From assembly GCF_036588685.1 (NCBI RefSeq), contig NW_026963296.1, positions 1,116,001-1,180,000 of the forward strand: a DNA stretch of 64,000 bases, read 5' to 3'. Each line of letters opens with the position of its first letter. The first letter of the stretch is position 1. This stretch comes from Mytilus trossulus (Eukaryota; Mollusca; Bivalvia; Mytilida; Mytilidae). Positions 12,401 through 27,400 of the stretch are shown in pieces. The translations under genes and the position numbers were made by a program. The notes beneath the pieces are model-generated. The model did not search any database and was not told where the DNA came from. It saw only the letters and a program-made list of their open reading frames with translations.

Positions 12401-15400
12401 AACAAATATTTGTAATAATTATATCTAGTGGGGTTTCATTTTACTCATATTATTGTTCTGAATAAAAAAATATAACTTTTTTTCAAGTTACTTTAAAAAA
12501 ATTATTTTATTAGAATGAATGATTATACTGAATCTACACTAATTCCTGTTGTTAATCAGGCAGTTTTAATAAACAAATATTTGTACCAATCATATAAAGT
12601 GGGGTCTCATTTTACTTGTTTTGTTCTACTGAATCCATTGATATAATTATTTGACACATTTCTTGAAAAAAAAATTTTTTTTTAGATATCAGGTTTAATG
12701 GAAGTTTTGACATTTCACAACAAAACATGTTTATTTATTGTTTATATACAATTATAAATACAAGTGTGATGGTCATTGTATTCAGTTTTGACCACTGATT
12801 CATGTGATATATATTTTGTTTATATTTATTACACAACAATGTCCAGTTCATCAGACAAGTTTTAATTTCAGTTGTAGGATATGTTGTATATTATTGATAT
12901 TGACAACAAAGTATTGTACATTATAGTCACATGTTATTTGGTTATATTATAGAGAGATGGATTCACAGCTTTACATGAGGCTGCTCAGGAGGGACATCTG
13001 CAGACCACAAGATGTCTGGTAGAACAAGGAGGTGCAAGTCCCTTGGTTACAACACATAAGGTAATATTTTATAGTATATGCCCAGTGTTCATTTAATTTA
13101 AGGATCACTTTACTGATGGTGTGTAAAATCTGTTTGGTACAATGTTTGTATTGTTATAGATGTTAACCAAGATACAACACATAAGTGATATTTCTGGCAA
13201 ATTTGAGTTAAGATATTAAGGACATGTCTAGATGCATATAGATTCTTCCACTGTCTCGAGTGTAACGCGATATTTATCCACTCAAGACAGTTAAATGTTC
13301 AAATTTAAAATTGAAGCCTTGTGTTTTAAATATTTAGAATTTAACTGTCGATGCTACCAGTATGAGCATACTGGTGCAGTAATGTGATTTTGACATTCTT
13401 TTTTTTTTAAAAGGGCACCAACTTTTAAGTTATATCAAAATGACAAAATGACAGAAATTAGGTGAAAAAATTTCCGAATCAGAGTATGATGACATTTATT
13501 CTTGTGAACTGCGGCTATTTGAGCTAGATTGCTTGAGTTAACATGTCAGTCTAATACAAAGTTGAGAATAATAGTGTTATTGTAAGATTATGCATTTAAT
13601 ATTTGCCACTGGACATTAAGCAGCAATCAACACAGAGACACTAATTTACATGAATACTTTTTATTCCCTGCTTAACACGGAGCATACAAGTTCTATATTA
13701 CCTCTTTTTCTGTCATATATGAAAGTTTGGTCACTCTTTTTCTCAGCAACTCTAAGTTGCAGCTTATTGAAATATGTAGCTAAGTTCATGAAGTAATAAT
13801 CGGAGCTGAGGGCTCACAAAATAAATAAACTACCACTCTGCTGTTACTGGTATGAAGTGGTAATCAGAGCTGAGGGGGTCACATGATAAATCAAATACCA
13901 CTCAGAGGTTACTGGTATGAAGTGGTAATCAGAGCTGAGGGGGTCACATGATAAATCAAATACCACTCAGATGTTACTGGTATGAAGTGGTAATCAGAGC
14001 TGAGGGGGTCACATGATAAATCAAATACCACTCAGATGTTACTGGTATGAATACTGTAAGATAAGTGTTATAAAAGAGATCCATTGATATATATGTCTCA
14101 CTGATTTCAGGGTAAAACTCCATATGATCTGGCAGCAGCAAAACTGAAGTTTGATCCAAGATACAAAGAAGTAGTGGAATACTTGCAGGTACATATGTAA
14201 TACATTCTTACTTTTAAACAGAATAACCTGAAATCAATATTTATTGATGCACCATACATAACATTAGAAGATGAGGTATGATTGCCAATGAGACAACTCG
14301 TCACAGGAGACCAAATGACACAGAAATTAACAACTATAGGTCACTGTACAACCTTCAACAATGAGCAAACCCATACCACATTGTTAGGATATGGACATTT
14401 AAAACAAAAATGTTACTTAGTGCATTCACGAATTTTTTTTCAAATTATCAAAGTGTAAAGAGTTATTACACCAAATAAATCCAAAAGGAGGACACTGAAA
14501 GCAAATTGTTTTTTTTTAATTTTTAGTCCTTTAAATTTTTCAAATTAGATATAAACATATACAGTTGACTTGGATTTGCTTCAACGTTTAAGGTATTCCT
14601 TGGACTCGCACCTTAGAACTAAAATTGTTTAGTCAAACTGGAGAATTAACCAAAATAACAGCATACTGATATCAAGCCTGCCTTTCGAGTCATATGAAAC
14701 CTCAAATTAAAAAAAAATATGCATATGTTTTTCAAAACTAAATGGATAGTTTTCATTATACAACTTCTGTACATATACTTTTTTTCTGAGGAAAATTCTT
14801 TAATTTGTCAACATTTAGAAGAAGTTTACTTATTTTATAGTTGCTTGCTGCCAGGAAGCAATTCGCGGACATATTTTCCGTATGCATAATGACCTAAGCG
14901 TGACCCTCCTCGTACAAATCCGGTGATAGCAATACGCATGAATCTGTCATTAAAATAAACAATTACCTGATTTTATATGTTAAATACGTACTAAATACCC
15001 ATGATTTTTTGTCGAGCCTGCAACTTTTGTTGCAGAAAGCTCGACATAGGTATCAGGGTATAGTGATCCGGCCGCGGCGGTGTTAGCTAACTTCTTAAAA
15101 ACTTTATATTTTAGAAGGTTGTATGCTTCATACTTTGTATATAGATGCATCATGTTACGAACTTTCTGTCAGTCACATGTCCAATGTCCTTGACCTTATT
15201 TTCATGGTTCAGTGACTACTTGAAAAAAGTTAAGATTTCTTGTAATGTTAAATTCTCTCTTATTATAAGTAATAGGATAACTCTATTTGGTATGTGCGTA
15301 CCTTGCAGGGTCCTCATGCCTGTCAGACAGTTTTCACTTGACCTCGACCTCATTTCATAGATCAGTGAACAAGGTTAAGTTTTGGTGGTCAAAACCATAT

Positions 15401-18400
15401 CTCAGATACTATAAGCAATAGGGCTAGTATATTCAGTGTATGGAAGGACTTTGAGGTGTACATGTCCAACTGGCAGTTGTCATCTGACCTTGACCTCATT
15501 TTCATGGTTCAGTGGTTATAGTTAAGTTTTTGTGTTTTGGTCTGTTTTTCTTATACTATATGCAATAGGTCTACTATATTTGGTGTATAAAATGATTGTA
15601 AAGTGTACATGTCTAGCTGACAGATGTCATCTGACCTTGACCTCATTTTCATGGTTCAGTGGTCAAAGGTAAGTTTTTTAGTTTTTGGTCTTTTTTTTCT
15701 TATACTATATGCAATAGGTCAACTATATTTGGTGTATGGAAATAGTTTATGATATATATGTCAGTCTCGCAGGTTTTATTTGACCTTGACCTCATTTTCA
15801 CGGTTGATTGCTAAGAGTTTAAAAGTATTTGTGTTTTTGTCTGTTTTCCTAATTTATAAGCAATAGGTCAACAATAATTGTTGTATAGAAGAATTGTTAG
15901 CTGTACATGTCTGCCTGGTATGGTTCATCTGACCTTGACCTAATTTTCATGGTTCAATGATCAATGATTTGTTTTCTTGGTTAATGTTGAGTTTATGTGA
16001 GTAGTAATAAAGCTTTATATTTAGGACTATCAACATAATAACATTGATTAGTAAAGAAGGCAAGACATTTCAGCGTGTGCACTCTTGCGTTGATTATTAA
16101 CTATAAGGTGACAATCGGTAAACGTCGGCTTCAAAACACGGCATTTAATTAGTAGCCATAATCATAACAGACAGAGAGAAAAAAACTTGACGATTGTAAG
16201 ATAGATTTGCGTAAAAAATTATATAATCGTACACAGACGACTAAGTTTATGATATATACATGCGTTGGTTCAAGAACTGGATAAACATTATTTTTCACCA
16301 GTCACTTGTTTCTTATGACCTTAAAATAATTTTTTTTTGGCTTGAGTAAAAAACACTTATCACTGTCTAATGGAAAAATGGGTTTTCTTACAGGCAGTAG
16401 CACTAAACACTGAATACTGTGTACTGAATAAATGGTGTTTCTTACAAGTAGTGGTACTAAACACTGTGTACTGGATAAATGGGGTGTCTTATGGGTAGTT
16501 GTACTAAACACTATCTATTTGATAAATGGTATACTGACGGGTAATGGTACACTGTCTACTGGATAAATGGGGTTTCTTACAAGAAGTGGTACTAAACACT
16601 GTGTACTGGATAAATGGGGTGTCTTATGGGTAGTTGTACTAAACACTGTCTATTGGATAAATGGTATACTGACGGGTAATGGTACACTGTCTACTGGATA
16701 AATAGGGTTTCTTACAAGTAGTGGTACTAAACACTGTGTACTGGATAAATGGGGTGTCTTATGGGTAGTTGTACTAAACACTATCTATTGGATAAATGGT
16801 ATACTGACTGGTAATGGTACACTGTCTACTGGATAAATGGGGTTTCTTACAAGTAGCGGTACTAAACACTGTGTACTGGATAAATGGGGTGTCTTATGGG
16901 TAGTTGTACTAAACACTATCTATTGGATAAATGGTATACTGACGGGTAATGGTACACTGTCTACTGGATGAATGGGGTTTCTTATGGGTAGTTGTACTAA
17001 ACACTGTGTACTGGATAAATGGGGTTTCTTACGGGTAGTGGTACTAAACACTGTCTACTGGATAAATGGGGTTTCTTATGGGTAGTTGTACTAAACACTG
17101 TGTACTGGATAAATGGGTTTCTTATGGGCAGTGTAACTAAACACTACTGGATAAATGGGGTTTCTTATGGGTAGTTGTACTAAACACTGTGTACTGGATA
17201 AATGGGGTTTCTTACGGGCAGTGGTACTAAACACTGTCTACTGGATAAATGGGGTTTCTTATGGGTAGTGGTACTAAACACTGTGTACTGGATGAATGGG
17301 GTTTCTTATGGGTAGTGGTACTAAACACTGTCTACTGGATAAATGGGGTGTCTTATGGGTAGTGGTACTAAACACTGTCTACTGGATAAATGGGGTTTCT
17401 TATGGGTAGTGGTACTAAACACTGTCTACTGGATAAATGGGGTGTCTTATGGGTAGTGGTACTAAACACTGTCTACTGGATAAATGGGGTTTCTTATGGG
17501 TAGTGGTACTAAACACTGTGTACTGGATGAATGGGGTTTCTTATGGGTAGTTGTACTAAACACTGTGTACTGGATAAATGGGGTTTCTTACGGGTAGTGG
17601 TACTAAACACTGTCTACTGGATAAATGGGGTTTCTTATGGGTAGTTGTACTAAACACTGTGTACTGGATAAATGGGTTTCTTATGGGCAGTGTTACTAAA
17701 CACTACTGGATAAATGGGGTTTCTTATGGGTAGTTGTACTAAACACTGTGTACTGGATAAATGGGGTTTCTTATGGGTAGTGGTACTAAACACTGTCTAC
17801 TGGATAAATGGGGTTTCTTATGGGTAGTGGTACTAAACACTGTGTACTGGATAAATCGGTTTCTTACAGGCAGTGTTACTAAACACTGTCTACTGGATAA
17901 ATGGGGTTTCTTATGGGTAGTTGTACTAAACACTGTGTACTGGATAAATTGGGTTTCTTACGAGCAGTGGTACTAAACACTGTCTACTGAATAAATGGGG
18001 TTTCTTACAGCTAGTGGTACTAAACACTGTGTACTGGATCAATAGGGTATCTTACGGGGTATGGTACTTAACACTGTGTACTGGATAAATAGGGTTTCTT
18101 ACAGGTAGTGGTACAAAACACAATCTACTGAATAAATGTGTTTTCCTTCGGACCGGACAGTGGTACTAAACACTGTCTACTGAATAAATGGGGTTTCTTA
18201 CGGGGTATGGTACTAAACACTGTGTACTGGATAAATGGGGTTTCTTACGGCTAGTGGTACAAAACACTGTCTACTGGATAAATGGGGTTTCTACCAGCAG
18301 TGGTACTAACCATCTTTTGGGAAGCTGATACACTTCAATACTAGTACCAGCAGTGGTAATAACCACCATCTTTTGGGTAGCTGATTCACTTCAATACCAG

Positions 18401-21400
18401 TATGCAGTACCAGCAGTGGTACTAACCACTTTACTGTGTAAATGGTATATTTACCTGCAGTGGTATCCAACACTGTCTGGGTATATAATACACTTCATAG
18501 CAGTGGTACTTAATACTGTACTGGGTATATGATCTAATTAGGTACCATTGCAAACAGTGGTACTTACATTGTCTACTGTGAAGATGATATCAACACTGTC
18601 TACTGGGTATGTGATACACTTCGATACTCTTACCAGCAGTGGAACTAACACTGTCTACTGGGTATATGGTATACTTGGATACCATAAGCAGCATTGGTAC
18701 TTAACACTATCCACCTTGTATATGATACACTTGGAAAGCCTTTTCAGCAGTGGTACTAAACACTGTTGACTGGGCAAATGATATACTTGGATACCCTTAC
18801 TAGCTGTGGAACTACTGGGTTGATACAAAAAAGTGTTTGTTTTTACTGTCACCTGTATAGATATAATAACCCGTAAAGTATCCTTACCAATAGGGTACTT
18901 AGCACACTCATTGGGTGGATGGTCAACTCAGATAGCCTTACCAATAGGGTACTTTACACTCTCATTGGGTCAATAGTCAACTCAGATACCCTCACCAATA
19001 GGGTACTTAGCACACTCATTGGGTGGATGGTCAACTCAGATACCCTTACCAACAGGGTACTTTACACTCTCATTGGGTCAATAGTCAACTCAGATACCCT
19101 CACCAATAGGGTACTTAACACACTCATTGGGTGGATAGTCAACTCAGATACCCTTACCAGCAGGAGTATTTAACACTGTCTACTGGGTGTATAGTAGACA
19201 CAAATAACCTTACCAATAAGGTACCAAACAGTCTACTCGGTGTATAGTAGACACAGATACCCTTACCAGCAGGGGGATTTAACACTGTCTACTGGGTGTA
19301 TAGTAAACACAGATACCCATACCAGCAGGGGTACTTAAACTGAAATGGGACGATAGTCAACTCAAATACCCTTACCAGCAGGGGTATTTAACACTGTCTA
19401 CTGGGTGTATAGTAGACACAAATAACCTTACCAATAAGGTACCAAACAGTCTACTCGGTGTATAGTAGACACAGATACCCTTACCAGCAGGGGGATTTAA
19501 CACTGTCTACTGGGTGTATAGTAAACACAGATACCCATACCAGCAGGGGTACTTAAACTGAAATGGGACGATAGTCAACTCAAATACCCTTACCAGCAGG
19601 GGTATTTAACACTGTCTACTGGGAGTACAGTAGACACAGATACCAATACCAGCATGGGTACTTTACACTGTCTACTGGGTGTATAGTATACACAGATACC
19701 CTTACCAATAGGGTACTTAACACTCTCATTGGGTCAATAGTCAACACAGATACCCTTACCAATAGGGTACTTAACACACTCATTGGGTCAATAGTCAACT
19801 CAGATACCCTTACCAATAGGGTACTTTACACACTCATTGGGTGGATAGTCAACTCAGATACCCTTACCAACAGGGGTATTTATCACTAGCCATACCAGCA
19901 GGGTACCAAACACTGTCTACTGGGTGTATAGTAGACTCAGATACCCTTACAAGCAGAGGTACTTAACAGTGTATACTGGGTGTATATAGTATACACAGAT
20001 ACCCATATCAGCAGGATACCTAACACTGTCTACTGGGTGTATAGTATACACAGATACCCTTACCCATAGGGTATTTAACACATTCATTTGGTGGATAGTC
20101 AACTCAGATACCCTTCCCAGCAGGGTTTTTAGCACTAGCCATACTAGCAGGGTATCAAACACTGTCTACTGGGTGTATAGTAGACTCGGAAACCCTTACA
20201 AGCAGAGTTACTTAACAGTGTATGATGGGTGTATAGTATACACAGATACCCATACCAGCAGGATACTTAACCATGTCTACGGGAGGTATATATGACACAG
20301 ATACACGTACCAGCAAGGGTACTTAACACTGTCTACTGGGTGTATAGTAGACACAGATACCCTTACCAATAAGGTACTTTACACTCTCATTGGGTCGATA
20401 GTCAACTCAGATACCCTTACCAATAGGGTACTTAACACACTCAGATATACATACCAGCGAGGGTACTAAACACTGTCTACTAGGTGTAAAGTAGACACAG
20501 ATAACCATACCAGCAGAGGTACTTAAAACTGAAATGAGTGAATAGTCAACTCAGATACCCTAACCAGCAGGGGTACTGGACACTGTCTACTGGGTGTATA
20601 GTAGAAACAGATAACCATACCAGCAGAGGTACTTAAAACTGAAATAAGTGAATAGTCAACTCAGATACCCTAACCAGCAGGGGTAATTTCGCTGTCTACT
20701 GGGTGTATAGTAGACAAAGATACCAATACCAGCAGAGTACCAAACACTGTCTACTGGGTGTATAGTAGACACAGATACCCTTACCAGCATGGATACTTAA
20801 CACTGTCTACTGGGTGTATAGTATACACAGATACCCTAACCAATAGGGTACTTAACACTCTCATTGGGTCGATAGTCAACTCAGATACCCTTACCAATAG
20901 GGTACTTAGCACACTCATTGGGTGGATAGTCAACTCAGATACCCTTACCAGCAGGAGTATTTAGCACTGTCTACTGGGTGTATAGTAGACAAAGATATCC
21001 ATACCAGCAGGAGTACTTAACTCTGTCTACTGGGAGTAAAGTAGACACAGATACCACTACCAGCACTTAACACTGTCTAATGGGTGTATAATAGTCAGAG
21101 ATGTCCGTACCAGCAGAGAACCAAGCACTGTCTACTGGGTGTATAGTAGACATAGATACACATACCAGCAGGGGTACCTAAACACTGTCTAATGGGTGTA
21201 TAATAGTCATAGATACACATACCAGCAGGGGTACTAAACACTGTCTAATGGGTGTATAGTAGACATAGATACACATACCAGCAGGGGTACCTAAACACTG
21301 TCTAATGGGTGTATAATAGTCATAGATACACATACCAGCAGGGGTACTAAACACTGTCTACTGGGTGTATAGTAGACATAGATACACATACCAGCAGGGG

Positions 21401-24400
21401 TACCTAAACACTGTCTTATGGGTGTATAATAGTCATAGATACACATACCAGCAGGGGTACTTAACACTGTCTATTGGGTGTATAGTAGACATAGATACCC
21501 TTACCAGCAGGGGTACTTAACACTGTCTACTGGCTGTATAGTAGACACAGATACCCTTACCAGCAGGGGTACTAAACACTGTCTATTGGGTGTATAGTAG
21601 ACATAGATTCCCTTACCAGCAGGGGTACTTAACACTGTCTACTGTGTGTATAGTAGCCACAGATACCTTTACCAGCAGGGGTACTTAACGCTGTCTACTG
21701 GGTTTATAGTAGGTACAGATACCCTTACTAACAGGGTACTTTACACTGTCTACTGGGTGTATAGTAGACACAGATAACCATGCCAACAGGAAACCAAACA
21801 GTCTACTCGGTGTATAGTAGACACGGATACCCTTACTAGCAGGGGTACTTAACACTGTCTACTGGGTTTATAGTAGACACATATAACTGTACCAACAGGG
21901 TACCAAACAGTTAACTCCGTGTATAGTAGACACGGATACCCTTCCCAGCATGGGTACTTAACACTGTCTACTGGGTGTATAGTTTACACAGATAGCCTTA
22001 CCAATAGGGTACTTAACACTCTCATTGGGTCGTTAGTCAACTCAGATACCCTTACCAAATCAGATACGTATGTAAAGTAGACACAGATACCCTTATCAGC
22101 AGGGGTACTTAACACTGTCTACTGGGTGTATAGTAGACACAGATACCCTTACCAGCAGGGGTACTTAACACTGTCTACTGTGTGCGTAGTAGACTCAGAT
22201 ACCCTTACTAGCAGGGGTACTTAACACTGTCTACTCGGTGTATAGTAGACACAGATACCATTACTAGTAGAGTACCAAACACTGTTTACTGGGTGTATAG
22301 TAGACACAGATACCCTTACCAGCAGGGAGTACTTAACACTATCTACTGGATGTATAGTATACACAGATACCCATACCAGCAGTATACTTAACACTGTCTA
22401 CTGGGTTTATAGAAGACAGAGATACACCTACCAGCAGGGGAACTTAACACTGTCTACTGGGTGTATAGTAGACTCAGATACCCTTACCAACATAGGTACT
22501 TAACACTGTATGCTGGGTGTATAGTATACACAGATACCCATAACAGCAGGATACTTAAAACTGTCTACGGGGTGTATATAAGACACAGATACACTTACCA
22601 GCAGGGGTATTTAACACTGTCTACTTGGTTTATAGTAGACTCAGATACCCTTACCAGCAGGGGTACTTAATACTGTCTACTAGGTGTATAGTATTCACGT
22701 ATTCCCTTACAAGCAGAGGTACTTAACACCGTATACTGGGTGTATAGTAGACACAGATACCCTTACCAGCATGGATACTAAACACTGTCTACTGGTGTAT
22801 AGAAGACTCAGATACCCTTACCAGCAGGGTAAACTTAACACTGTCTACTGGGTGTGCAGAAGACACATATACCCTTAACAGCAGGGGTCTTTCACAGTGT
22901 CTGCTAGCTATATTTTGGTGGATAGTAGACTCAGATACCCTTACCAGCAGGGGTACTTAACACTGTGTACTGGATAGATAGTAGACTCAGATACCCTTAC
23001 CAGCAGGGGTACTTAACACTGTGTACTGGATAGATAGATGATTCAGATATCCCTACAAGAAGGGGTATTAAACAAAATCTACTGGTAAGATAATTCACTC
23101 AGTTATTATAGCCATTAGTGGTACTTAACCTTTTCTTACTGGTAGATTATACACTTTGATACCCTTACCAGCAGTGGTAATAAAAACTGTCTAGGGTACT
23201 AGGTATATGATACAGTTGTATACCAGCTGTGGTTCTTAAGCTGTCTCCTTGGTAGACCATACAGTTGTATACCTTTACCAATGGTGGTACTTAAACTGTT
23301 TCCTTGGTAGATGATACAGTTATATACCTTTACCAGCTATGGTACTTAAACTGTCTCCTTGGTAGATGATACAGCTGTATACTTTTACCAAGCAGTGGTA
23401 CTTGTACTCTCTCCTTGGTAGATGATACAGCTGTATACCTTTACCAGCTGTGGTACTGAAACTGTCTCATTGGTTAACAAGAAAAATTAACATGGCTGGT
23501 CACACTATTTGTGAAACTGTCTCCTTGGTAGTTGATACAGTTGTATATCTTTACCAGCAGTGGTACTTAAACTGTCTCCTTGGTAGATGATACAGCTGTA
23601 TACCTTTACCAACTGTGGTACTTACACTATCTCCTTGGTAGATGATACAGTTGTATACATTTATAATCTGTGGTACTTAAACTGTCTCCTTGGTAGATGA
23701 TACAGCTATATACCTTTACCAGCTGTGGTACTTAACTGTCTCCTTGGTAGATGATACAGTTGTATATCATTACCAACTGTGGTACTTAAACTGTCTCCTT
23801 GGTAGATGATACAGTTGTATACCTTTACCAGTGGTGGTACTTACACTGTCTCCTTGGTAATTGATACAGTTTTATACCTTTACCAGCTGTGGTACTTAAA
23901 CTGTCTTCTTGGTAGATGATACAGCTGTATACCTTTACCAGCTGTGGTACTCAAACTGTCTCATTGGTTAACAAGAAAAATTAACATGGCTGGTCACACT
24001 ATTTGTGTATCAGCAAGCAGGGGTTCAAATCAGCAGTGGTCCGAGGTCCGCGACCTTCCAGTTTTACAATCGGACTTTCAACTTGGTTACTAGCTACGCC
24101 CGACGAAATAAAAGATAACTTTGCAAAGCTTTTTACCAAAGTCTCCAAATAAACTATTTCAAAACTTATTTTCATCTTTATTTTTGTCGAGCCTTCGACT
24201 TTAGTCGAAAAAGCGAGACTAAGCGATCCTACATTCCGTCGTCAGCGGCGTCCACAAATATTCACTCTGTGGTTAAAGTTTTTGAAATTTTAATAACTTT
24301 CTTAAACTGTACTGTATTTCTACCAAACTTGGACAGAAGCTTGTTTATGATCATAAGATAGTATCCAGAAGTAAATTTTGTAAAAATAAAATTCCATTTT

Positions 24401-27400
24401 TTCCGTATTTTACTCATAAATGGACTTAGTTTTTTCTGCGGGGAAACATAACATTCACTCTGTGGTTAAAGTTTTTAGAATTTTAATAACTTTCTTAAAC
24501 TATGCTTGGTTTGTACCAAACTTGGACAGAAGCTTGGTTATGATCTTAAGATAGTATCCAGAGGTAAATTTAGTAAAAAAATAAATCCGTTTTTTCTGTA
24601 TTTTACTTAGTTTTTTCTGCGGGGAAACATAACATTCACTCTGTGGTTAAAGTTTTTAGAATTTTAATAACTTTCTTAAACTATGCGTGGTTTGTACCAA
24701 ACTTGGACAGAGGCTTGGTTATGATCTTAAGATAGTATCCAGAGGTAAATTTAGTAAAAAAATAAATTTGTTTTTTCTGTATTTTACTTTTAAAAGGACT
24801 TAGTTTTTCTGCGGGGTAACATTACATTCACTCTGTGGTTAAAGTTTTTAGAATTTTAATAACTTTCTTAAACTATTTTTGGTTTGTACCAAACTTGGAC
24901 AGAGGCTTGGTTATGATCTTAAGATAGTATCAAGAGGTAAATTTTGTTAAAAAATAAATCCATTTTTTCCGTATTTTACTTTTAAATGGACTTAGTTTTT
25001 CTGCGGGGTAACATTACATTCACTCTGTGGTTAAAGTTTTTAGAATTTTAATTACTTTCTTAAACTATGCTTGGTTTGTACCAAACTTAGACAGAGGCTT
25101 GTTTATGATCATTAGATAGTATCAAGAGGTAAATTTTGTTAAAAAATAAATCCATTTTTTCCGTATTTTACTTTTAAATGGACTTAGTTTTTCTGCGGGG
25201 TAACATTACATACAGTCTGCAGTTAAAGTTTTTAAAACATTTATTATATTCATTAAACTATCATAGATTTTTACCAAACTTGGACAGAAGCTTCTTACAA
25301 TCATAAGATAGTATCAAGAAGAATATTTTTATTGATTTTTTCCTCATTTTTGTTGAGCCTGCGATTTACAGCAAAAGTAGGCGAGACACTGGGTTCCGCG
25401 GAACCCTTACAAATTTTTCATGACAGCGATGTTCATTTTGTTCAACCGCTAGCTCCATACAGAAAATCACTGACAGGTAATGTGTAAAATGGTATCTTAC
25501 TGACAAAAACAACATTAAAAAACAATGGATGTCGTGAAAATAATTACAATATGGGGTCCGATTCCGGAAGCGGATAAGGGTAATTCTGGGTTTTTGGCGA
25601 TCAACTACATATATTTAAAAAAAAATCCAGACAGGTGACAAAATACATGTATGGTTATGGCTAAAAATAGAACACAGGTTAAAATGCAGTTTTTGGCTTA
25701 TATCTCAAAAACTCCAGCATTTAGAGCAAACAAGACAAGAAGTTAAAGTATTTATTAGGTCAAGGTCTACCTGTCCTTAAATTTTCAGCTGAATCGGGTA
25801 ACTGGTTTTGCAAGTATAATGCACCTGAATTGATGATTTTAAAGAAATTTTGCAGGTTTTGGTTATTATCTTGAATATTATTATAGATACAGATAAACTG
25901 TTAATAGCAAAAATGTTAAGCAAAGTAAGATCTACAAATAAGTTAATTTGACCAAAAATTGTCAATTGACCCTTAAGGAATTATTGCTCTTTAAAGACTT
26001 TTTTCACAATTAGTTCATCATGTTGACTTACTTTAAAAAATCTTCTCCTTTGAAACTGCTGTATCAATTCCAGCCAAACTTAGGCTAAATGAGTTTCAGA
26101 GTATCTAGTATACATTTTATAGTTTATTTCCTTGTATGTCAAGAAACATAGCTCCTATGGCTAAAAAAGAACATAGGAGAAAATGTTTTGTTTTTTTTTG
26201 CTTTTGAAGAAAATTGGACAATTCAAAGAACATTTAAATAATTTGAAAAGCCAAAATAATCATTGATGAGAGATTAAACCAAAAAAATTAAGGTGAGCGA
26301 TTCAGGCTCTTGAGAGCCTCTTGTTATTTTATTTTAAGAGACTTTCACTGTATTATTAAATTTATTTATTTTATAGAATATCCGTGATATATCAGAATCC
26401 ATTTTGACCAAACTCACCGAGTTGAATAGAGATGACTTCCAGGATCTTGTCGCTCTAGGAACATTTTCTTCCTACGAAAACAGGGTGTTTTTGGCTGGTC
26501 CTTGCAACATTGGGAAATCTTCGCTAGCAAGTATTTTAATTGACGAGGCAATTCCAAAGACATGGTATTCAACAGATGGACTAGTTATTCATTTTGGTAG
26601 AAATGGCATAGACTTACAACACAGAAAAATGATTCCATTGAAAAAAGGTACATGATATATTTTTGTTTTATGTGGAAACCATTTCAGCTTGATTATTAGT
26701 CCTTTAATGACGAAGTCTAAGGGACTGTAGGTTTGCACTCTGTCTGCCTGTCTGTCTGTCCATCCGTCAGTCTTTAAATGCTTGAATATATTGATTTGAT
26801 AATTGACTAAATTGCGATTTAATTTTTGCGATATTGAGAACAATTCTGTTAAATTTATATAATTTAATTTTGGATGTAACACGTCTTCTGATTTGTCAAT
26901 CAGCTCATAGACATAATTTGATCACGTGCAGATGACGTTTTTTTATGATTTACCCCGGTTTAAAATGAAACTTAGAATTAAATTATAATGTAATGACTGT
27001 AAAAAATTTTCTGTCTATTTGAAATAACATAACAAATGTGGTGCACACTTTAATATAACCCACTATGTTATTTCTACATAGACAGAAAACAAAATTACAG
27101 TCATTCTTTAAATAAAAACTTTCAAAATGGGAGTTTAAGTTATTGCGAATATAAAACTTGCATTTTTGTAAATAGTCATGATAGTAAAGACGTCATGGTT
27201 ATCAGTAATGCTCTTTGTTTCCTAATGCTTGAAAAATATTGATTTGATATTTTGATATTTGGTATATAGTTCATTGACAAATTACAGATCAAGTTCAAAT
27301 TTTGTTCGATTCGGATGATTTTTTTTTGTTGAATATGGTTCTTTGAATAGACATAGAAAATTCACGCACAAAAGTTCCATTGTTTGTTTTGCTTGAAGAT

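Larger units (their letters stand above)
8985..12885 (+). repeat. Array of duplicated ankyrin exon-intron cassettes
   Basis: Tandem units of about 642-662 bp, each an intron half, one ankyrin exon and an intron half. Exons lie at 9605, 10247, 10906, 11564 and 12226. Each intron holds the order TACTCATATTATTGTTCTGA, CTGAATCTACACTAATTCC, GGTCTCATTTTACTTGTTTT, GATATCAGGTTTAATGGAAG, CAAGTGTGACTGGTCATT, then TTGTATTATTCCAG. The intron itself contains a diverged internal duplication of about 170 bp (GTTAATTAGACAG ... GGGGTCTCATTTTACT occurs twice per unit). Both ends carry exon-less partial units: 8985-9604 lacks a preceding exon, and the last unit stops at about 12880, some 10 bases short of where the acceptor would be. 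Confidence 0.9.

Noticed and set aside
18919-19173. Open frame with repeating VNSDTLTNRVL residues
   Set aside because: A product of the 56-bp minisatellite; neighbouring units break the frame.
14189-26376. Possible missing exons between the ankyrin and Roc parts
   Set aside because: Phases of 14188 and 26377 already join (0-0), and the sequence between is repeats with no open segment bordered by splice sites that I could support.
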